A stretch of DNA of 64,000 nucleotides from Bacteroidota bacterium (GCA_013112545.1 JABFGJ010000001.1:434001-498000); one strand, 5' to 3'. Shown: positions 52,777 to 62,633, numbered from the stretch's first letter. Numbers and translations: made by a program. The notes: generated by a model not told the origin, from the letters alone.

Positions 52777-53670
52777 ATGAAAGAATACAAAAATTGTCCC
52801 ATCTGTAATTCAGAAGGGTTTAATCCCATTCGAAACTGTATTGATTATACCGTATCGAAAGAAACTTTTAAGATCGTAGAATGTGAATCTTGCCATTTTC
52901 AGTTTACGAACCCTATTCCATATGAAAATGAAATAGGGAAGTATTATGAGTCTGATGAATATGTATCACATAGTAACACAAGAAAAGGCTTAATATTTAG
53001 CTTATATCAAAAGGTTAGAAACAAAACACTACAAGATAAATTAGGTTTAGTTAAACATTATTCAAAAGCAAAAACTCTTTTGGATATAGGCTGTGGCACA
53101 GGCGAATTTTTAAATGTTTGTCAAAAAAGTGGAATAAAGGTGAGTGGGATTGAGCCCTCAGAAAATGCTAGAAATAGTGCAATACATAACTATGACTTAA
53201 ATGTTCAAGAAGAAGAACATTTACAGCATATAAAAAATGAGTCATTTGATGCGATAACCATGTGGCATGTACTTGAACATGTATATCATTTAAATGAAAG
53301 AATAGAAACTATAAAAAGGTTGCTAAAAAAAGAAGGAAAGCTTTTTGTAGCAGTACCAAATAGAAGTTCATACGATGCTATCAAATATGGTAATTTCTGG
53401 GCAGCTTATGACTTACCAAGACATTTATATCACTTCACTCCAAAAGACATAGAACATATATTTAGATTACATAATTTTAAGGTTGAAAAGGTTTTGCCTA
53501 TGAAATTTGACAGCTATTATGTCAGCATGTTGAGTGAAAAATATAAGAAGGGAAGCATAAAATATTTCAGTGCATTTTTAACAGGGCTGAAATCAAACTA
53601 CCTTGCAAAAAGAAACAAGAATAATACATACTCCTCTCAAATATATATTTTGAGTAAAACAGAGATTTAA
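52777..53670 (+). CDS. Class I SAM-dependent methyltransferase with N-terminal zinc ribbon
   Basis: A 297-residue protein. An N-terminal zinc ribbon is marked by NCPICNS and VECESCHFQF. The methyltransferase domain follows with the SAM motif TLLDIGCGTGEFL and the motif DAITMWHVLEHVYHLNER. This form, a zinc ribbon in front of a small methyltransferase, is often found with sugar or polysaccharide biosynthesis in Bacteria. The substrate is unknown. It follows mnmG after the second parS site and is probably transcribed with it. Confidence 0.8.
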   Translation: MKEYKNCPICNSEGFNPIRNCIDYTVSKETFKIVECESCHFQFTNPIPYENEIGKYYESDEYVSHSNTRKGLIFSLYQKVRNKTLQDKLGLVKHYSKAKTLLDIGCGTGEFLNVCQKSGIKVSGIEPSENARNSAIHNYDLNVQEEEHLQHIKNESFDAITMWHVLEHVYHLNERIETIKRLLKKEGKLFVAVPNRSSYDAIKYGNFWAAYDLPRHLYHFTPKDIEHIFRLHNFKVEKVLPMKFDSYYVSMLSEKYKKGSIKYFSAFLTGLKSNYLAKRNKNNTYSSQIYILSKTEI

Positions 53671-53939
53671 TTCGTTTTAATTAGCTCTAACATTAAAAAT
53701 GGCGTTTTGAATGTCTTTATCCATTTTTCTGCAAACCCTTTTTAAAACCAATAATTTAAAGCCAAGACAAAAAAGAGTTAGCTTGTTGGTTTTTAATTAC
53801 TTATCGAGTTATTTGCTTGTTACTTAATTTAATAGCGTATTATTTACAAAAGAACTTTGTCTAAATGTTAAATTAATTGTTTAGGAAGCGTTTTATTGTT
53901 ATCTAATACAAATTATGCATTATGCACATAAAACTTTGT

Positions 53940-53950
53940 TTCGAACCCTC
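53940..53950 (-). repeat. Orphan tRNA T-arm-like fragment
   Basis: The 11 bases TTCGAACCCTC also occur in tRNA-Arg (54029-54039), on the same strand. It is followed by GGATTCTCATCCTTCCCC and has no matching acceptor half. It may be a remnant of a tRNA or of an integration site. The rest of the gap (53671-53939) shows no gene or structure I can support. Confidence 0.3.
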
Positions 53951-53975
53951 GGATTCTCATCCTTCCCCTAAATAA

Positions 53976-54007
53976 AAAAACCAAAATCGGAATTGAATTT
54001 GGTTTTT
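53976..54007 (-). terminator. Terminator of tRNA-Arg
   Basis: AAAAACCAAA / TTTGGTTTTT with a 12-nt loop and a T-run on the minus strand, 8 bp after the tRNA 3' end. Confidence 0.75.
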
Positions 54008-54014
54008 ATACTTG

Positions 54015-54088
54015 TGACTCCGGAAGGATTCGAACCCTCAACCAACAGAGCCGAAATCTGTTATTCTATCCAGTTGAACTACGGAGCC
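54015..54088 (-). tRNA. tRNA-Arg (anticodon TCG)
   Basis: A 74-nt cloverleaf on the minus strand: acceptor GGCTCCG pairs with CGGAGTC (one G-U), the anticodon loop is TTTCGGC between ACAGA and TCTGT, and the T-loop GGTTCGAATCC is complete. Discriminator A; CCA is not encoded. The anticodon TCG reads CGN arginine codons. Confidence 0.93.
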
Positions 54089-54157
54089 ATTTCAAAATGC
54101 AAATATAAGCGATAAGAAAACAATAAAAAGCTCACTTTTGTGTTAAGATTGGTCAAT

Positions 54158-56467
54158 ATGAAAAAAACATTATTAACTTCTTTTTTACTGCTAACTTTAA
54201 TTGTGCTATCTGCTCAATCAAAACCCATAGGTTCCTGGTCAGACCATCTTCCATATCAAGTAGGGACTTCAATAACTACAAATGGAAACTTGGTTTATGT
54301 TGGAACAAAAACAGGTTTGTTTACTTATAATACTTCTGACCAATCAATTAATCGATATTCTAAAGTTAATTTATTAAATGATGTAAATATTGCATTGCTT
54401 AAATACAATAACTTTAATTCGACTTTAGTCGTTGTTTACGAAAATTCAAACATTGACCTCATTAAAGATAATCACGTTTTTAACATCCCTTTTATAAAAG
54501 ACAAACAAGGCTTGGGAAGCAAAAAAATTAATGACATTAACTTTAATAATGAAACTGCTGTTTTGTCTTTTGCCTTTGGAATAGTTGAAATTAACACCAA
54601 TAAAAAAGAAATCTCAGACACTTATTTATTTGGAGAAAATGGGACAGAGATAAATGTAAACTCTTCTGCAAGGACGCAAGACGCTATTTATGCTGGTGGA
54701 GTAAATAATTTATATAAAGCAAATACGACAAGCAATTTGTTGGATTATAACTCATGGAAAAAAATAGGTCAAAGAAACAATTCAAACTTTACTAAGGTTT
54801 TTAGTTTTTCTAATAAAATCTACACCCTAATAAAAGGAAAAACCAACGAATCTGATAGTTTATTTGAAATAAACAACAACACTTTATTAAGTATTCAAGC
54901 TTTTACAAACGAAACCTTTATAGATCTTTTTATAAGTTCAAATAAGCTTTATATCGTTACGGATATTAATATAAAAACCTACGACAGTAATCTTAGCTTA
55001 ATTTCAAGTTTTCCTCATTCTTTTTATAACATTAGAGGCATTGTTGCCACAACCAACAATCAAATTTATCTTATAAATACTGATCAACCCCTAATTCAAT
55101 ACAGTGGTACAAGAATAACACAAACTATAAAGCCAAATGGTCCTATAGGTAAAGATGTGTTTTCAATAGAAGCACATGAAGGAACCGTTTGGGCTGTTCC
55201 AGGGAGTTATACTGCAACTTACAATAGCTCTTTTAATAGTGGTAAAATATACCGTTACGAAAATGGTGTGTGGAGTTCGTATATACATTATAGCGAGCCT
55301 TCTCTTAATGGGTCATTTGATTTCGTTAATATAAAAATAAACCCTGAAAACAAAAACGATGTTTATTTTGGAACTTTTGGTTCTGGAATGTTTCAATACA
55401 ACCAACAGACGCCGTTTATAAAATACGATGAAAACAATTCTAGTTTAACACAAAGACAAGATGTTGTCTGGGATTGGACTGGTGTGGCTGGAATTGATTT
55501 TGATGAAGACAATAACCTCTGGTTGACCAACAGCTATACTTCAACCTGTTTAAAAGCAAGGGTAAATGGAAATTGGTTAAGTTTTGACTTATCAAGAGAA
55601 GTAACTAAAAGCACAGCTAGCACACAACTTATTATAACCCAATCGGGGCACAAATGGATTGTTTTGCCGAGAGATAATGCAATTGTGGTATATGATGACA
55701 ATGGAACATATAATAACCCTTCTGATGACAGATATACTAAGTTGACTTCAGAAAAGGGCAATGGGTCTATACCTGGAATTGTCGGATTAACAATAGAAGA
55801 AGATAAAAAAGGACAGATTTGGGTTGGCACAACCGATGGTATTGCCGTTTTTTATAATCCTGAAAGTGTTTTTGAAACAGGCAAAAAAGATGCACAAAGA
55901 GTCTTGATTGAAGGAGGGGAAAATGTCGAAGTATTGCTTGCTGGAACAACCATTAAAGACATTGCCATAGATGGTGCAAACAGAAAATGGATAGCAACTG
56001 AACAGTCAGGGGTGTATTTAGTTTCTGAAGATGGAACTGAAACAATCCACCACTTTACAAGTGAAAACAGCCCACTTTATTCCAATTCGGTTTTAACAAT
56101 TGGTATTGATCAAGAAAGTGGAGAAATCTATTTTGGAACTACAGAGGGAATTATTTCTTACAAAGGAACATCAACAGCGGGTAAAGAAGACTTTTCGAAA
56201 GTTAAAATTTTTCCAAATCCAGTAAGAGAAAGCTACAAAGGGCCAATAGCAATCAGTGGTTTAATGGATAATTCAACTGTTAAAATAACTGATATAAATG
56301 GTAATTTAGTAAATGAATTAAGATCTATTGGTGGACAAGCAATATGGTACGGTGAAACATTTAATGGCGAAAGAGCAAGTACTGGTGTTTATCTAATTTT
56401 TAATAGTGCCGTTAACAAAGACGAAGAATTAAAAACTCAAATAGGTAAAATACTATTTATCAATTAA
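54158..56467 (+). CDS. porZ: PorZ-like T9SS surface protein with propellers and sorting tail
   Basis: The frame begins at a GTG at 54140, but the signal peptide starts with the ATG at 54158 (MKKTLLTSFLLLTLIVLSAQ), giving 769 residues. The mature start (IGSWSDHLPYQVGTS) and two propeller domains with repeats like GNLVYVGTKTGLFTY and GQIWVGTTDGIAVFYN match PorZ, which delivers anionic lipopolysaccharide to T9SS cargo at the cell surface. The C-terminal domain (FPNPVRESYKGP) is a T9SS sorting tail, as in PorZ. recO starts 1 bp after it, the common Bacteroidota neighbourhood for porZ. Confidence 0.82.
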   Translation: MKKTLLTSFLLLTLIVLSAQSKPIGSWSDHLPYQVGTSITTNGNLVYVGTKTGLFTYNTSDQSINRYSKVNLLNDVNIALLKYNNFNSTLVVVYENSNIDLIKDNHVFNIPFIKDKQGLGSKKINDINFNNETAVLSFAFGIVEINTNKKEISDTYLFGENGTEINVNSSARTQDAIYAGGVNNLYKANTTSNLLDYNSWKKIGQRNNSNFTKVFSFSNKIYTLIKGKTNESDSLFEINNNTLLSIQAFTNETFIDLFISSNKLYIVTDINIKTYDSNLSLISSFPHSFYNIRGIVATTNNQIYLINTDQPLIQYSGTRITQTIKPNGPIGKDVFSIEAHEGTVWAVPGSYTATYNSSFNSGKIYRYENGVWSSYIHYSEPSLNGSFDFVNIKINPENKNDVYFGTFGSGMFQYNQQTPFIKYDENNSSLTQRQDVVWDWTGVAGIDFDEDNNLWLTNSYTSTCLKARVNGNWLSFDLSREVTKSTASTQLIITQSGHKWIVLPRDNAIVVYDDNGTYNNPSDDRYTKLTSEKGNGSIPGIVGLTIEEDKKGQIWVGTTDGIAVFYNPESVFETGKKDAQRVLIEGGENVEVLLAGTTIKDIAIDGANRKWIATEQSGVYLVSEDGTETIHHFTSENSPLYSNSVLTIGIDQESGEIYFGTTEGIISYKGTSTAGKEDFSKVKIFPNPVRESYKGPIAISGLMDNSTVKITDINGNLVNELRSIGGQAIWYGETFNGERASTGVYLIFNSAVNKDEELKTQIGKILFIN

Positions 56468-57160
56468 ATGCTTCTTACTACAGAAGGTATTGTTTTAAAT
56501 ACTACTAAATACGGTGACTCATCTTATATAAGCAAGATATTTACTCTAGAAAAGGGTATTATATCGACCATAACAAATAGGTCTAAGTCTAGCAAAAAAC
56601 ACCTTTATCTTCAAGCTTTTGTTTGTGTTGATCTTACCTGTTATGTAAAGCAATCAAAAAACATACATCGAATAAAAGAAATTGGTTTTTCAAAGTTGTT
56701 TAACTACGATTCTAACAACGTTGTTAAAACATCAGTTTCGTTTTTTATTGCTGAATTTTTAAGTAAAATAATTAAAGAGGAGGAACAAAATACTGTTCTA
56801 TACCATTATCTAAAATCTGTGCTTTATAGTTTAACAAGCTCAGAAAAAGTAGATTCTTGGTTTTTAGTCAATTTTTTAACTTTACTCACAAAGCATTTGG
56901 GAATTGTGCCCGAACTTAATAAGCCCTTTATTTGTTTCGACCTTCTAAACGCTGAATTTATTTCTAAATTTCCCAATCACAAAACTTATATCTCAGGAGA
57001 AGAAGCGATAGCATTTTATAAAGCTTTTTCATCTGAAGGAGAGTTATCTAGTTCCGAAAGAAAAGGGTTAATTAAAAATTTATTACACTATTATTCTATA
57101 CAATTAGACAACACAATACATTTAAAGTCTCTCCCCATAATTGAAGTTATCTTCACTTAA
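56468..57160 (+). CDS. recO: DNA repair protein RecO
   Basis: A 230-residue protein of the standard length. It starts LLTTEGIVLNTTKYGDSSYI, the N-terminal OB fold of the RecO family, and the helical C-terminal half contains NFLTLLTKHLGIVPELN. RecO works with RecR to load RecA at gapped DNA. Bacteroidota RecO commonly lacks the zinc-binding cysteines of enterics, as here. The gene follows porZ directly and precedes the MFS gene after 1 bp. Confidence 0.9.
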   Translation: MLLTTEGIVLNTTKYGDSSYISKIFTLEKGIISTITNRSKSSKKHLYLQAFVCVDLTCYVKQSKNIHRIKEIGFSKLFNYDSNNVVKTSVSFFIAEFLSKIIKEEEQNTVLYHYLKSVLYSLTSSEKVDSWFLVNFLTLLTKHLGIVPELNKPFICFDLLNAEFISKFPNHKTYISGEEAIAFYKAFSSEGELSSSERKGLIKNLLHYYSIQLDNTIHLKSLPIIEVIFT

Positions 57161-57161
57161 A

Positions 57162-58370
57162 ATGATAAAAAAAGAAAAAGCTATACTATTTACATTAGCA
57201 ATTATTCAATTCTCACACATAACAGATTTTATCATTTTAATGCCGCTTGGGCCACAATTGATGAGAAACTTCAATATAGTTCCAAGTCAATTTGCCTTAT
57301 TAGTTTCTGCCTATACATTTAGTGCAGGTATTTTTGGTTTTGTCGGTGCTTTTTTTATCGATCGCTTTGATAGAAAACATGCTTTAACCTTTATGGCTAC
57401 AGGGTTTGCATTAGGAACCCTTGCTTGTAGTTTTTCCAATAGTTATTACATTCTCTTATTTACACGTTCACTTACGGGTGCATTTGGCGGGGTTTTAGGA
57501 GCTTTAATTTTAGCAATTATTGGAGATATTATTCCAAATGAAAGACGAGCAAGTGCAATGGGTGTCGTTATGGCTTCATTTTCTGTTGCGTCAGTTGTAG
57601 GTGTTCCATTGGGATTATATATTGCTACCATTTCCAGCTGGCATTTACCATTCTTTTCTTTAGGGTTAATTGGCTTGTTAACCTTGGTTCCAATTTACTT
57701 TTTTATACCCCGAATAAATGGGCATCTTTTATCAAAAGAACTAAAACCTAGTCCAATTCAAATTATAAAAAATGTTTTTCTAAACAAGAACCAATTATAT
57801 GGATTAACTTTTGGCATCATTATCATGTTTAGTCATTTTACGATTGTTCCATTTATTAGCCCATATATGGTATCTAATGTTGGTTTTGCTGAAAAAGAAC
57901 TTGCCTATATTTACCTTATTGGAGGTGGTTTAACAATCTTTACAGCGCCTTTAATCGGTCGCTTGGCTGATCGGTTTGGCCGCTTTAATGTTTTTACAAT
58001 TACAGTTATATTGGCTTCTATACCTGTTTATATTATTACCAATATGGGACATATTCCTAGGTGGCAAGTTTTAGTTGTTACCTCTATGTTTTTTGTCTTT
58101 GGTTCGGGCAGAATGATTCCTTCAACTGCTATGGTAACATCTGCTGTAAAACCCAAAAATCGCGGAAGTTTTATGAGTTTTAATGCCTCTTGCCGCCAAC
58201 TCACAAATGGCACAGCCGCTTACCTTGCAGGGCTTATTATTGTGAAAGGAGATACCGGTTTACTGGAAAACTATGATTATGTTGGATATGCAGCCATATT
58301 GGCTGGAGTAGTTTCAATTTTTATTGCAAAAAAAATGAAAGTTGTTGATGACAATGACTACTCTAATTAA
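57162..58370 (+). CDS. MFS transporter
   Basis: I start at the ATG at 57162 rather than the TTG at 57141, giving 402 residues. Twelve predicted transmembrane helices, with the MFS motif between helices 2 and 3 (GAFFIDRFDRKHAL) and its second copy between 8 and 9 (GRLADRFGRFNVF). LTGAFGGVLGALILAI is a typical helix 4. It resembles the drug/proton antiporter or sugar-exporter branch. Substrate unknown. Its stop overlaps the convergent DUF4837 gene by 4 bp. Confidence 0.85.
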   Translation: MIKKEKAILFTLAIIQFSHITDFIILMPLGPQLMRNFNIVPSQFALLVSAYTFSAGIFGFVGAFFIDRFDRKHALTFMATGFALGTLACSFSNSYYILLFTRSLTGAFGGVLGALILAIIGDIIPNERRASAMGVVMASFSVASVVGVPLGLYIATISSWHLPFFSLGLIGLLTLVPIYFFIPRINGHLLSKELKPSPIQIIKNVFLNKNQLYGLTFGIIIMFSHFTIVPFISPYMVSNVGFAEKELAYIYLIGGGLTIFTAPLIGRLADRFGRFNVFTITVILASIPVYIITNMGHIPRWQVLVVTSMFFVFGSGRMIPSTAMVTSAVKPKNRGSFMSFNASCRQLTNGTAAYLAGLIIVKGDTGLLENYDYVGYAAILAGVVSIFIAKKMKVVDDNDYSN

Positions 58371-59356
58371 AGTACTTTAACTGACTTTAATATTGCTTCC
58401 ACCTCTCTAAGATACTCGCGTTTATTAAACTTGGGAGCATACACAAAACCATCTAAATTAACTACTCGGTTTCTTTTTTCGTCAACCAAGGTATAATGTA
58501 TAAAAGGACCTCCCATAAAATCATTTTTCATGTTCCACAATCCTCTATATTCAATGGAATAAACGCCATTAAGGTTAATTTCTTTTTCCAAAGGAACAAA
58601 TTCAGAATAAACTTGCATATAAGAGCTATCCCTAGAGCCTTGAATAAAGTCAGAGCAGAAACTATCTCTGTTTTTAATTAAATATGCGCTTTTAAATACA
58701 CTATCCGATGTATATGGAGTCGTATAAATGGAAACTCCTTGAATAATTTGATGCTGTCCAACTCTTTTCTCCATTTTATACCAAACACCATTCTCTTTTT
58801 CTTGCATTTTAACGAAGCCCTTTGGAATTGTAATTTCAATGTGTTTATTCGCTTTTAATGAGTCAACCAAAGCTGTTTGATTGTTTTTACTGAAGTACCC
58901 TTGTAAACGAGCAACTTCTTCTTCATTAAAGTAATTTCTGATTGTTTCTGTATTTTTCTTCAAAATCCTTGCAGCATCCTCATCACTAGCCGCGCTAATT
59001 TGAATCATCAGTTGATCTTTTGCCCAAACATCTTTGACAATTTTTATGTTCGTTTTATTTGTTTTCTTGATGTTTAATTTCAAGATGTTTCTACTTCGCT
59101 GTAGAATTGATTTGAAAGCATTAGAAGGCACGGTAGAGGCCCTAAATTGATATTCTTGTTGTGGAAGGCCTGGCATAGCTTGAAAAAAGATTTTATCTAT
59201 TGCTTCTCCAGTTTTTCCATTTTCATAAGTTGAATCTACTACAACTAAAACTTCTCCATATTTACCAGAGCTTGAAGGGAGTAGTTCATTGTCTTTTTTT
59301 ATGTTTTCACAAGAAAAAAAAACCATTAAAAGAGCTATGTATAAGAAGGGTTTCAT
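58367..59356 (-). CDS. DUF4837 family lipoprotein
   Basis: A 329-residue protein with a lipoprotein signal (FLYIALLMVFFSCEN, lipidated Cys at position 16). The mature part begins SSGKYGEVLVVVDSTYENG and then has the conserved FFQAMPGLPQQEYQF and YSIEYRGLWNMKNDFMGGPF. DUF4837 is a Bacteroidota family of unknown function; the protein should face the periplasm or the surface. Its ATG starts directly after the transglycosylase stop. Confidence 0.85.
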   Translation of the reverse strand: MKPFLYIALLMVFFSCENIKKDNELLPSSSGKYGEVLVVVDSTYENGKTGEAIDKIFFQAMPGLPQQEYQFRASTVPSNAFKSILQRSRNILKLNIKKTNKTNIKIVKDVWAKDQLMIQISAASDEDAARILKKNTETIRNYFNEEEVARLQGYFSKNNQTALVDSLKANKHIEITIPKGFVKMQEKENGVWYKMEKRVGQHQIIQGVSIYTTPYTSDSVFKSAYLIKNRDSFCSDFIQGSRDSSYMQVYSEFVPLEKEINLNGVYSIEYRGLWNMKNDFMGGPFIHYTLVDEKRNRVVNLDGFVYAPKFNKREYLREVEAILKSVKVL

Positions 59357-60823
59357 TTAGCCAATCTCCTTAACCTTAACTTGCATGCCTGGTTTTAAGC
59401 GTTTAAAGTCAAGGTTGCTATTTAATTTTTTTAGATCATTTACGCTTGTTCCATTGTATTCCTTTGCAATATCCCAAAGTGTATCACCCGACCTTACAAT
59501 GTGAACCTTATACTTTCCGTCCTTTTTTAATGTTGCTGGCTCTTTCTCTTTAGGTACATCACTTACAAATGATTTTCCATTGGTGTATATGATTAGTTTA
59601 TCCCCTGGATTTAACCTAGTTGACCTTCTGTTGTTCCACGTCATTAACTGACTAACAGTACAATTGTATTTATTGGCAATTGAGCCCAAAAACTCTCCGC
59701 TTCTAACGATGTGTTGTATTGATTCTGGAAGGATTTCTTTTTGTTCTTTTCCTGCAATGCTATCTGCAATTTCAATTCTTCTAATGTCAGCAACGATTGC
59801 TTCTTCATTTGCCAAAAACAAACCTACTTTTTCAATAGGGAGGCAAAGGCTTTGTGTTGATTTCGTTTTTGGAATGTATTTTAATTTATATGCAGGATTT
59901 AAAAATACCAGCTTTTCTTCTGAAATGTCAATATACTCAGCAATTTGGCTAAATTTATAATCTCTATTCAATTGAATAGTATCAGTTAAAAACGCATATT
60001 CATTTAGCACGTTTGCCGAAATCTGGTGCTCCTTGTAATAATTCATAATGTAATTAACAGCGATAAAAGCAGGTACATAACCTCTTGTTTCTCTTGGAAG
60101 GTATTGACTTATTTCCCAGAAATTCTTTTTCCCTCCAGACCTTCTAATGGCTTTGTTAACATTACCTGGCCCACTATTATAGGCAGCTAATGCCAATTGC
60201 CAGTCACCATACATACCGTACAAATCATTAAGGTATTCGCAAGCAGCAACTGTTGCTTTATATGGATCCATTCTTTCATCGTAATATGATGTAACATTGA
60301 GGTTATACATTTTTCCTGTTCGGTACATGAACTGCCATAAACCCTGAGCTCCAACTCTAGATTTAGCAACTGGATTTAAAGCAGACTCTACAACAGCTAA
60401 ATGTTTTAGCTCCAGCGGCATATTGTATCTATCTAATACCTCTTCAAACATGGGATAATAAATTGGTGCAAGCCCTAATACATTGGACACCAATGCTCTT
60501 TTCTTAACGGCATAAAGATTAATAAACGCTTTTACATAATCGTTATAGTCTAACGCTATTGGCGACTCTTGATTGAGTAAGCTTATTCGTTCTTCTAATA
60601 AAGAATCGATGAGCTCTGTACTGCTGTTTTCAATAATATTGGAATCTAAAACAATTCCTATTGATTCGTAATACTTACTTGCTAACATACTGTCCACCAT
60701 TTTTAAAATAGCGTCATCTGAAGAGATAACATAAGTCGTGTCTTTCTTGACAGTTTCAGAAACCGTTGCAAAAGTTAAACTAACCGAACATAAATAAACA
60801 GACAGAAGTAAAGTAAGGCGCAT
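59357..60823 (-). CDS. Membrane-bound lytic transglycosylase D-like with two LysM domains
   Basis: A 488-residue protein with a signal peptide (SVYLCSVSLTFATVS). An SLT domain has AVVESALNPVAKSRVGAQGLWQFM with the catalytic glutamate in VVESAL, and LALAAYNSGPGNVNKAIRR. Two C-terminal LysM domains (HIVRSGEFLGSIANKYNCTV and HIVRSGDTLWDIAKEYNGTS) bind peptidoglycan. It should cleave the glycan strand with formation of anhydro-muropeptides. The DUF4837 gene follows directly, and gatA and tatA are upstream on the same strand. Confidence 0.92.
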   Translation of the reverse strand: MRLTLLLSVYLCSVSLTFATVSETVKKDTTYVISSDDAILKMVDSMLASKYYESIGIVLDSNIIENSSTELIDSLLEERISLLNQESPIALDYNDYVKAFINLYAVKKRALVSNVLGLAPIYYPMFEEVLDRYNMPLELKHLAVVESALNPVAKSRVGAQGLWQFMYRTGKMYNLNVTSYYDERMDPYKATVAACEYLNDLYGMYGDWQLALAAYNSGPGNVNKAIRRSGGKKNFWEISQYLPRETRGYVPAFIAVNYIMNYYKEHQISANVLNEYAFLTDTIQLNRDYKFSQIAEYIDISEEKLVFLNPAYKLKYIPKTKSTQSLCLPIEKVGLFLANEEAIVADIRRIEIADSIAGKEQKEILPESIQHIVRSGEFLGSIANKYNCTVSQLMTWNNRRSTRLNPGDKLIIYTNGKSFVSDVPKEKEPATLKKDGKYKVHIVRSGDTLWDIAKEYNGTSVNDLKKLNSNLDFKRLKPGMQVKVKEIG

Positions 60824-60902
60824 AGTTTTAAAAATAATTACAATTTAAACGCAATTTTAGTTTAAATCGTATGATTAACAATTAACGAAATTCTGATTAA
60901 TA

Positions 60903-60934
60903 AAAAGGGGAAAAAGTTATTTCTAACCCTTTTA
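60903..60934 (-). terminator. Possible terminator after gatA
   Basis: On the minus strand AAAAGGG pairs with CCCTTTT (60928-60934 and 60903-60909 region), with an imperfect inner helix and T-rich flank; weak. Confidence 0.35.
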
Positions 60935-60938
60935 TCAA

Positions 60939-62366
60939 CTAGTTTATGTTTATTAAATATTGTGAAAAATTAAGCAATTTTCCTTCTTCAAAAGGGCTTC
61001 CCATTAGTTGTATTCCAAAAGGTAATTTTTCTTTTGTTATACCCAAGGGTAAAGAGATTGCTGGTAATCCAACTAAGTTAGCTTGTACAGTAAAGATATC
61101 CTCTAAATACATTTTAATTGGGTCTTCGTTTTGAGACCCTATATCAAATGCAGGGTGTGGAGTTGTTGGAGATAAAACGAAATCATAGTCTTTTAAAATT
61201 TCTTGAGTTCGCTCTTTTATTAATCTTCGTATTTTTTGAGCTTTTGAATAATATGCATCATAATAACCCGCACTCAAAACATAAGTTCCAAGCATAATTC
61301 TACGCTTTACTTCTTTTCCAAATCCTTCTGACCTAGATTTTACATAAGTAGAAAGCAAATCGAAAGCTTGTGGGCTTCTATATCCAAAATGAACACCATC
61401 ATATCGCGCTAAGTTTGACGATGCTTCTGCTGTTGTCAAAACATAATAAGCGGGCACTAACTGCTCTAAATAGTCAAAGTTAATTTCATCAACTTGATGC
61501 CCCTTTTGTTTTAAGTTTTCTATTATCGCTAAGGTTTTTTCTTTTACCTCTGGGTTTAATCCCTCATGATTTACATAACAAGATAAATAAGCAATTTTTT
61601 TGGAGCTTACTTCTTGTACTATATCGTCTGTATAAGAGTTTGGTTTTTTTTGACTTAATGTGCTATCGTATTCATCAGGACCAGACATTATTTCTAACAA
61701 AGCAGCTGTATCTTCAATTGAGTTAGCAAAGGTTCCTATTTGATCGAAAGAACTTGCATAGGCGATTAAGCCATGTCTGGAAACTCTTCCATAAGTAGGT
61801 TTTAAGCCTATGTTGCCACAAAAAGAAGCTGGCTGTCTTATAGAACCTCCGGTGTCTGAACCTAAAGAAGCCAAACACATCCCTGCTGCTACAGATGCTG
61901 CAGATCCACCACTTGATCCTCCTGGCACTTTATTGCTAGAAATAGGGTTTTTTACAATTCCAAAAGCTGAGTTTTCATTTGAGCTTCCCATGGCAAACTC
62001 ATCGCAGTTTGTTCTTCCAATTATTATTGCATCTTCTTGGATTAACCGCTCTACAACGGTTGCAGAAAAAAGGGATTCAAACCCTTCGATAATTTTTGAT
62101 GAAGCGGATACTTTATGCCCTTTATAACAAATATTGTCTTTTAAAGAGATTACCATTCCGGCTAATTTACCGGCATTTCCAGCTTTAATTTTTTGATCTA
62201 TTTTTTGAGCGCTTTCTAGTGCTTCGTCTTTAAAAACTTCTAAAAATATATTCAAGCCGCTGTTTTCTTCTATTTTTTCTATATAGTTTAAAACAAGGGT
62301 TTTACAAGAAATTTGGCCAGACTGAATGTCTGCTTGTATTTCTTTTAAGCACTGGTAATTTTTCAA
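60939..62366 (-). CDS. gatA: Glu-tRNA(Gln)/Asp-tRNA(Asn) amidotransferase subunit A
   Basis: A 475-residue amidase-signature protein. The catalytic triad is K76 (ISLKDNICYKG), S151 (GGSSGGSAASV) and S175 (SDTGGSIRQPA). It releases ammonia from glutamine for transamidation of mis-charged tRNA on the GatCAB complex. gatB and gatC are not in this window. tatA lies 12 bp upstream on the same strand. It fits with the non-discriminating GltX at 44046. Confidence 0.93.
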   Translation of the reverse strand: MKNYQCLKEIQADIQSGQISCKTLVLNYIEKIEENSGLNIFLEVFKDEALESAQKIDQKIKAGNAGKLAGMVISLKDNICYKGHKVSASSKIIEGFESLFSATVVERLIQEDAIIIGRTNCDEFAMGSSNENSAFGIVKNPISSNKVPGGSSGGSAASVAAGMCLASLGSDTGGSIRQPASFCGNIGLKPTYGRVSRHGLIAYASSFDQIGTFANSIEDTAALLEIMSGPDEYDSTLSQKKPNSYTDDIVQEVSSKKIAYLSCYVNHEGLNPEVKEKTLAIIENLKQKGHQVDEINFDYLEQLVPAYYVLTTAEASSNLARYDGVHFGYRSPQAFDLLSTYVKSRSEGFGKEVKRRIMLGTYVLSAGYYDAYYSKAQKIRRLIKERTQEILKDYDFVLSPTTPHPAFDIGSQNEDPIKMYLEDIFTVQANLVGLPAISLPLGITKEKLPFGIQLMGSPFEEGKLLNFSQYLININ

Positions 62367-62378
62367 GAGAGATGGTAT

Positions 62379-62567
62379 TTACTTTTTCTTAGATTCTTCG
62401 TTTTTATCTTCGTTAGTTGCATCTTTAAATTCTTTGATGCCTTTTCCTACACCTTTCATTAGTTCAGGAATTTTTTTTGCTCCGAATAATAAAACCAAAG
62501 CTAAAACGATAAGAATAATTTGAGGCATACCAATCATGCCAGCTTCGTATATAACAACGTTTTCCAT
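62379..62567 (-). CDS. tatA: TatA/TatE-type twin-arginine translocase subunit
   Basis: I start at the ATG at 62567 (62 residues); the frame extends to a TTG at 62582. One transmembrane helix (IILIVLALVLLFGAKKIPEL) is followed by the amphipathic segment with GVGKGIKEFKD, and a charged tail. It forms the pore of the Tat system for folded proteins. The gene lies directly upstream of gatA, an order I recall as common in Bacteroidota. No tatC is nearby. Confidence 0.9.
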   Translation of the reverse strand: MENVVIYEAGMIGMPQIILIVLALVLLFGAKKIPELMKGVGKGIKEFKDATNEDKNEESKKK

Positions 62568-62633
62568 GTTGAATAATTTCAAACAAAATTAGTCATTTAA
62601 TAAGCAACAAAAACATACTTAAGCATAGATTAA

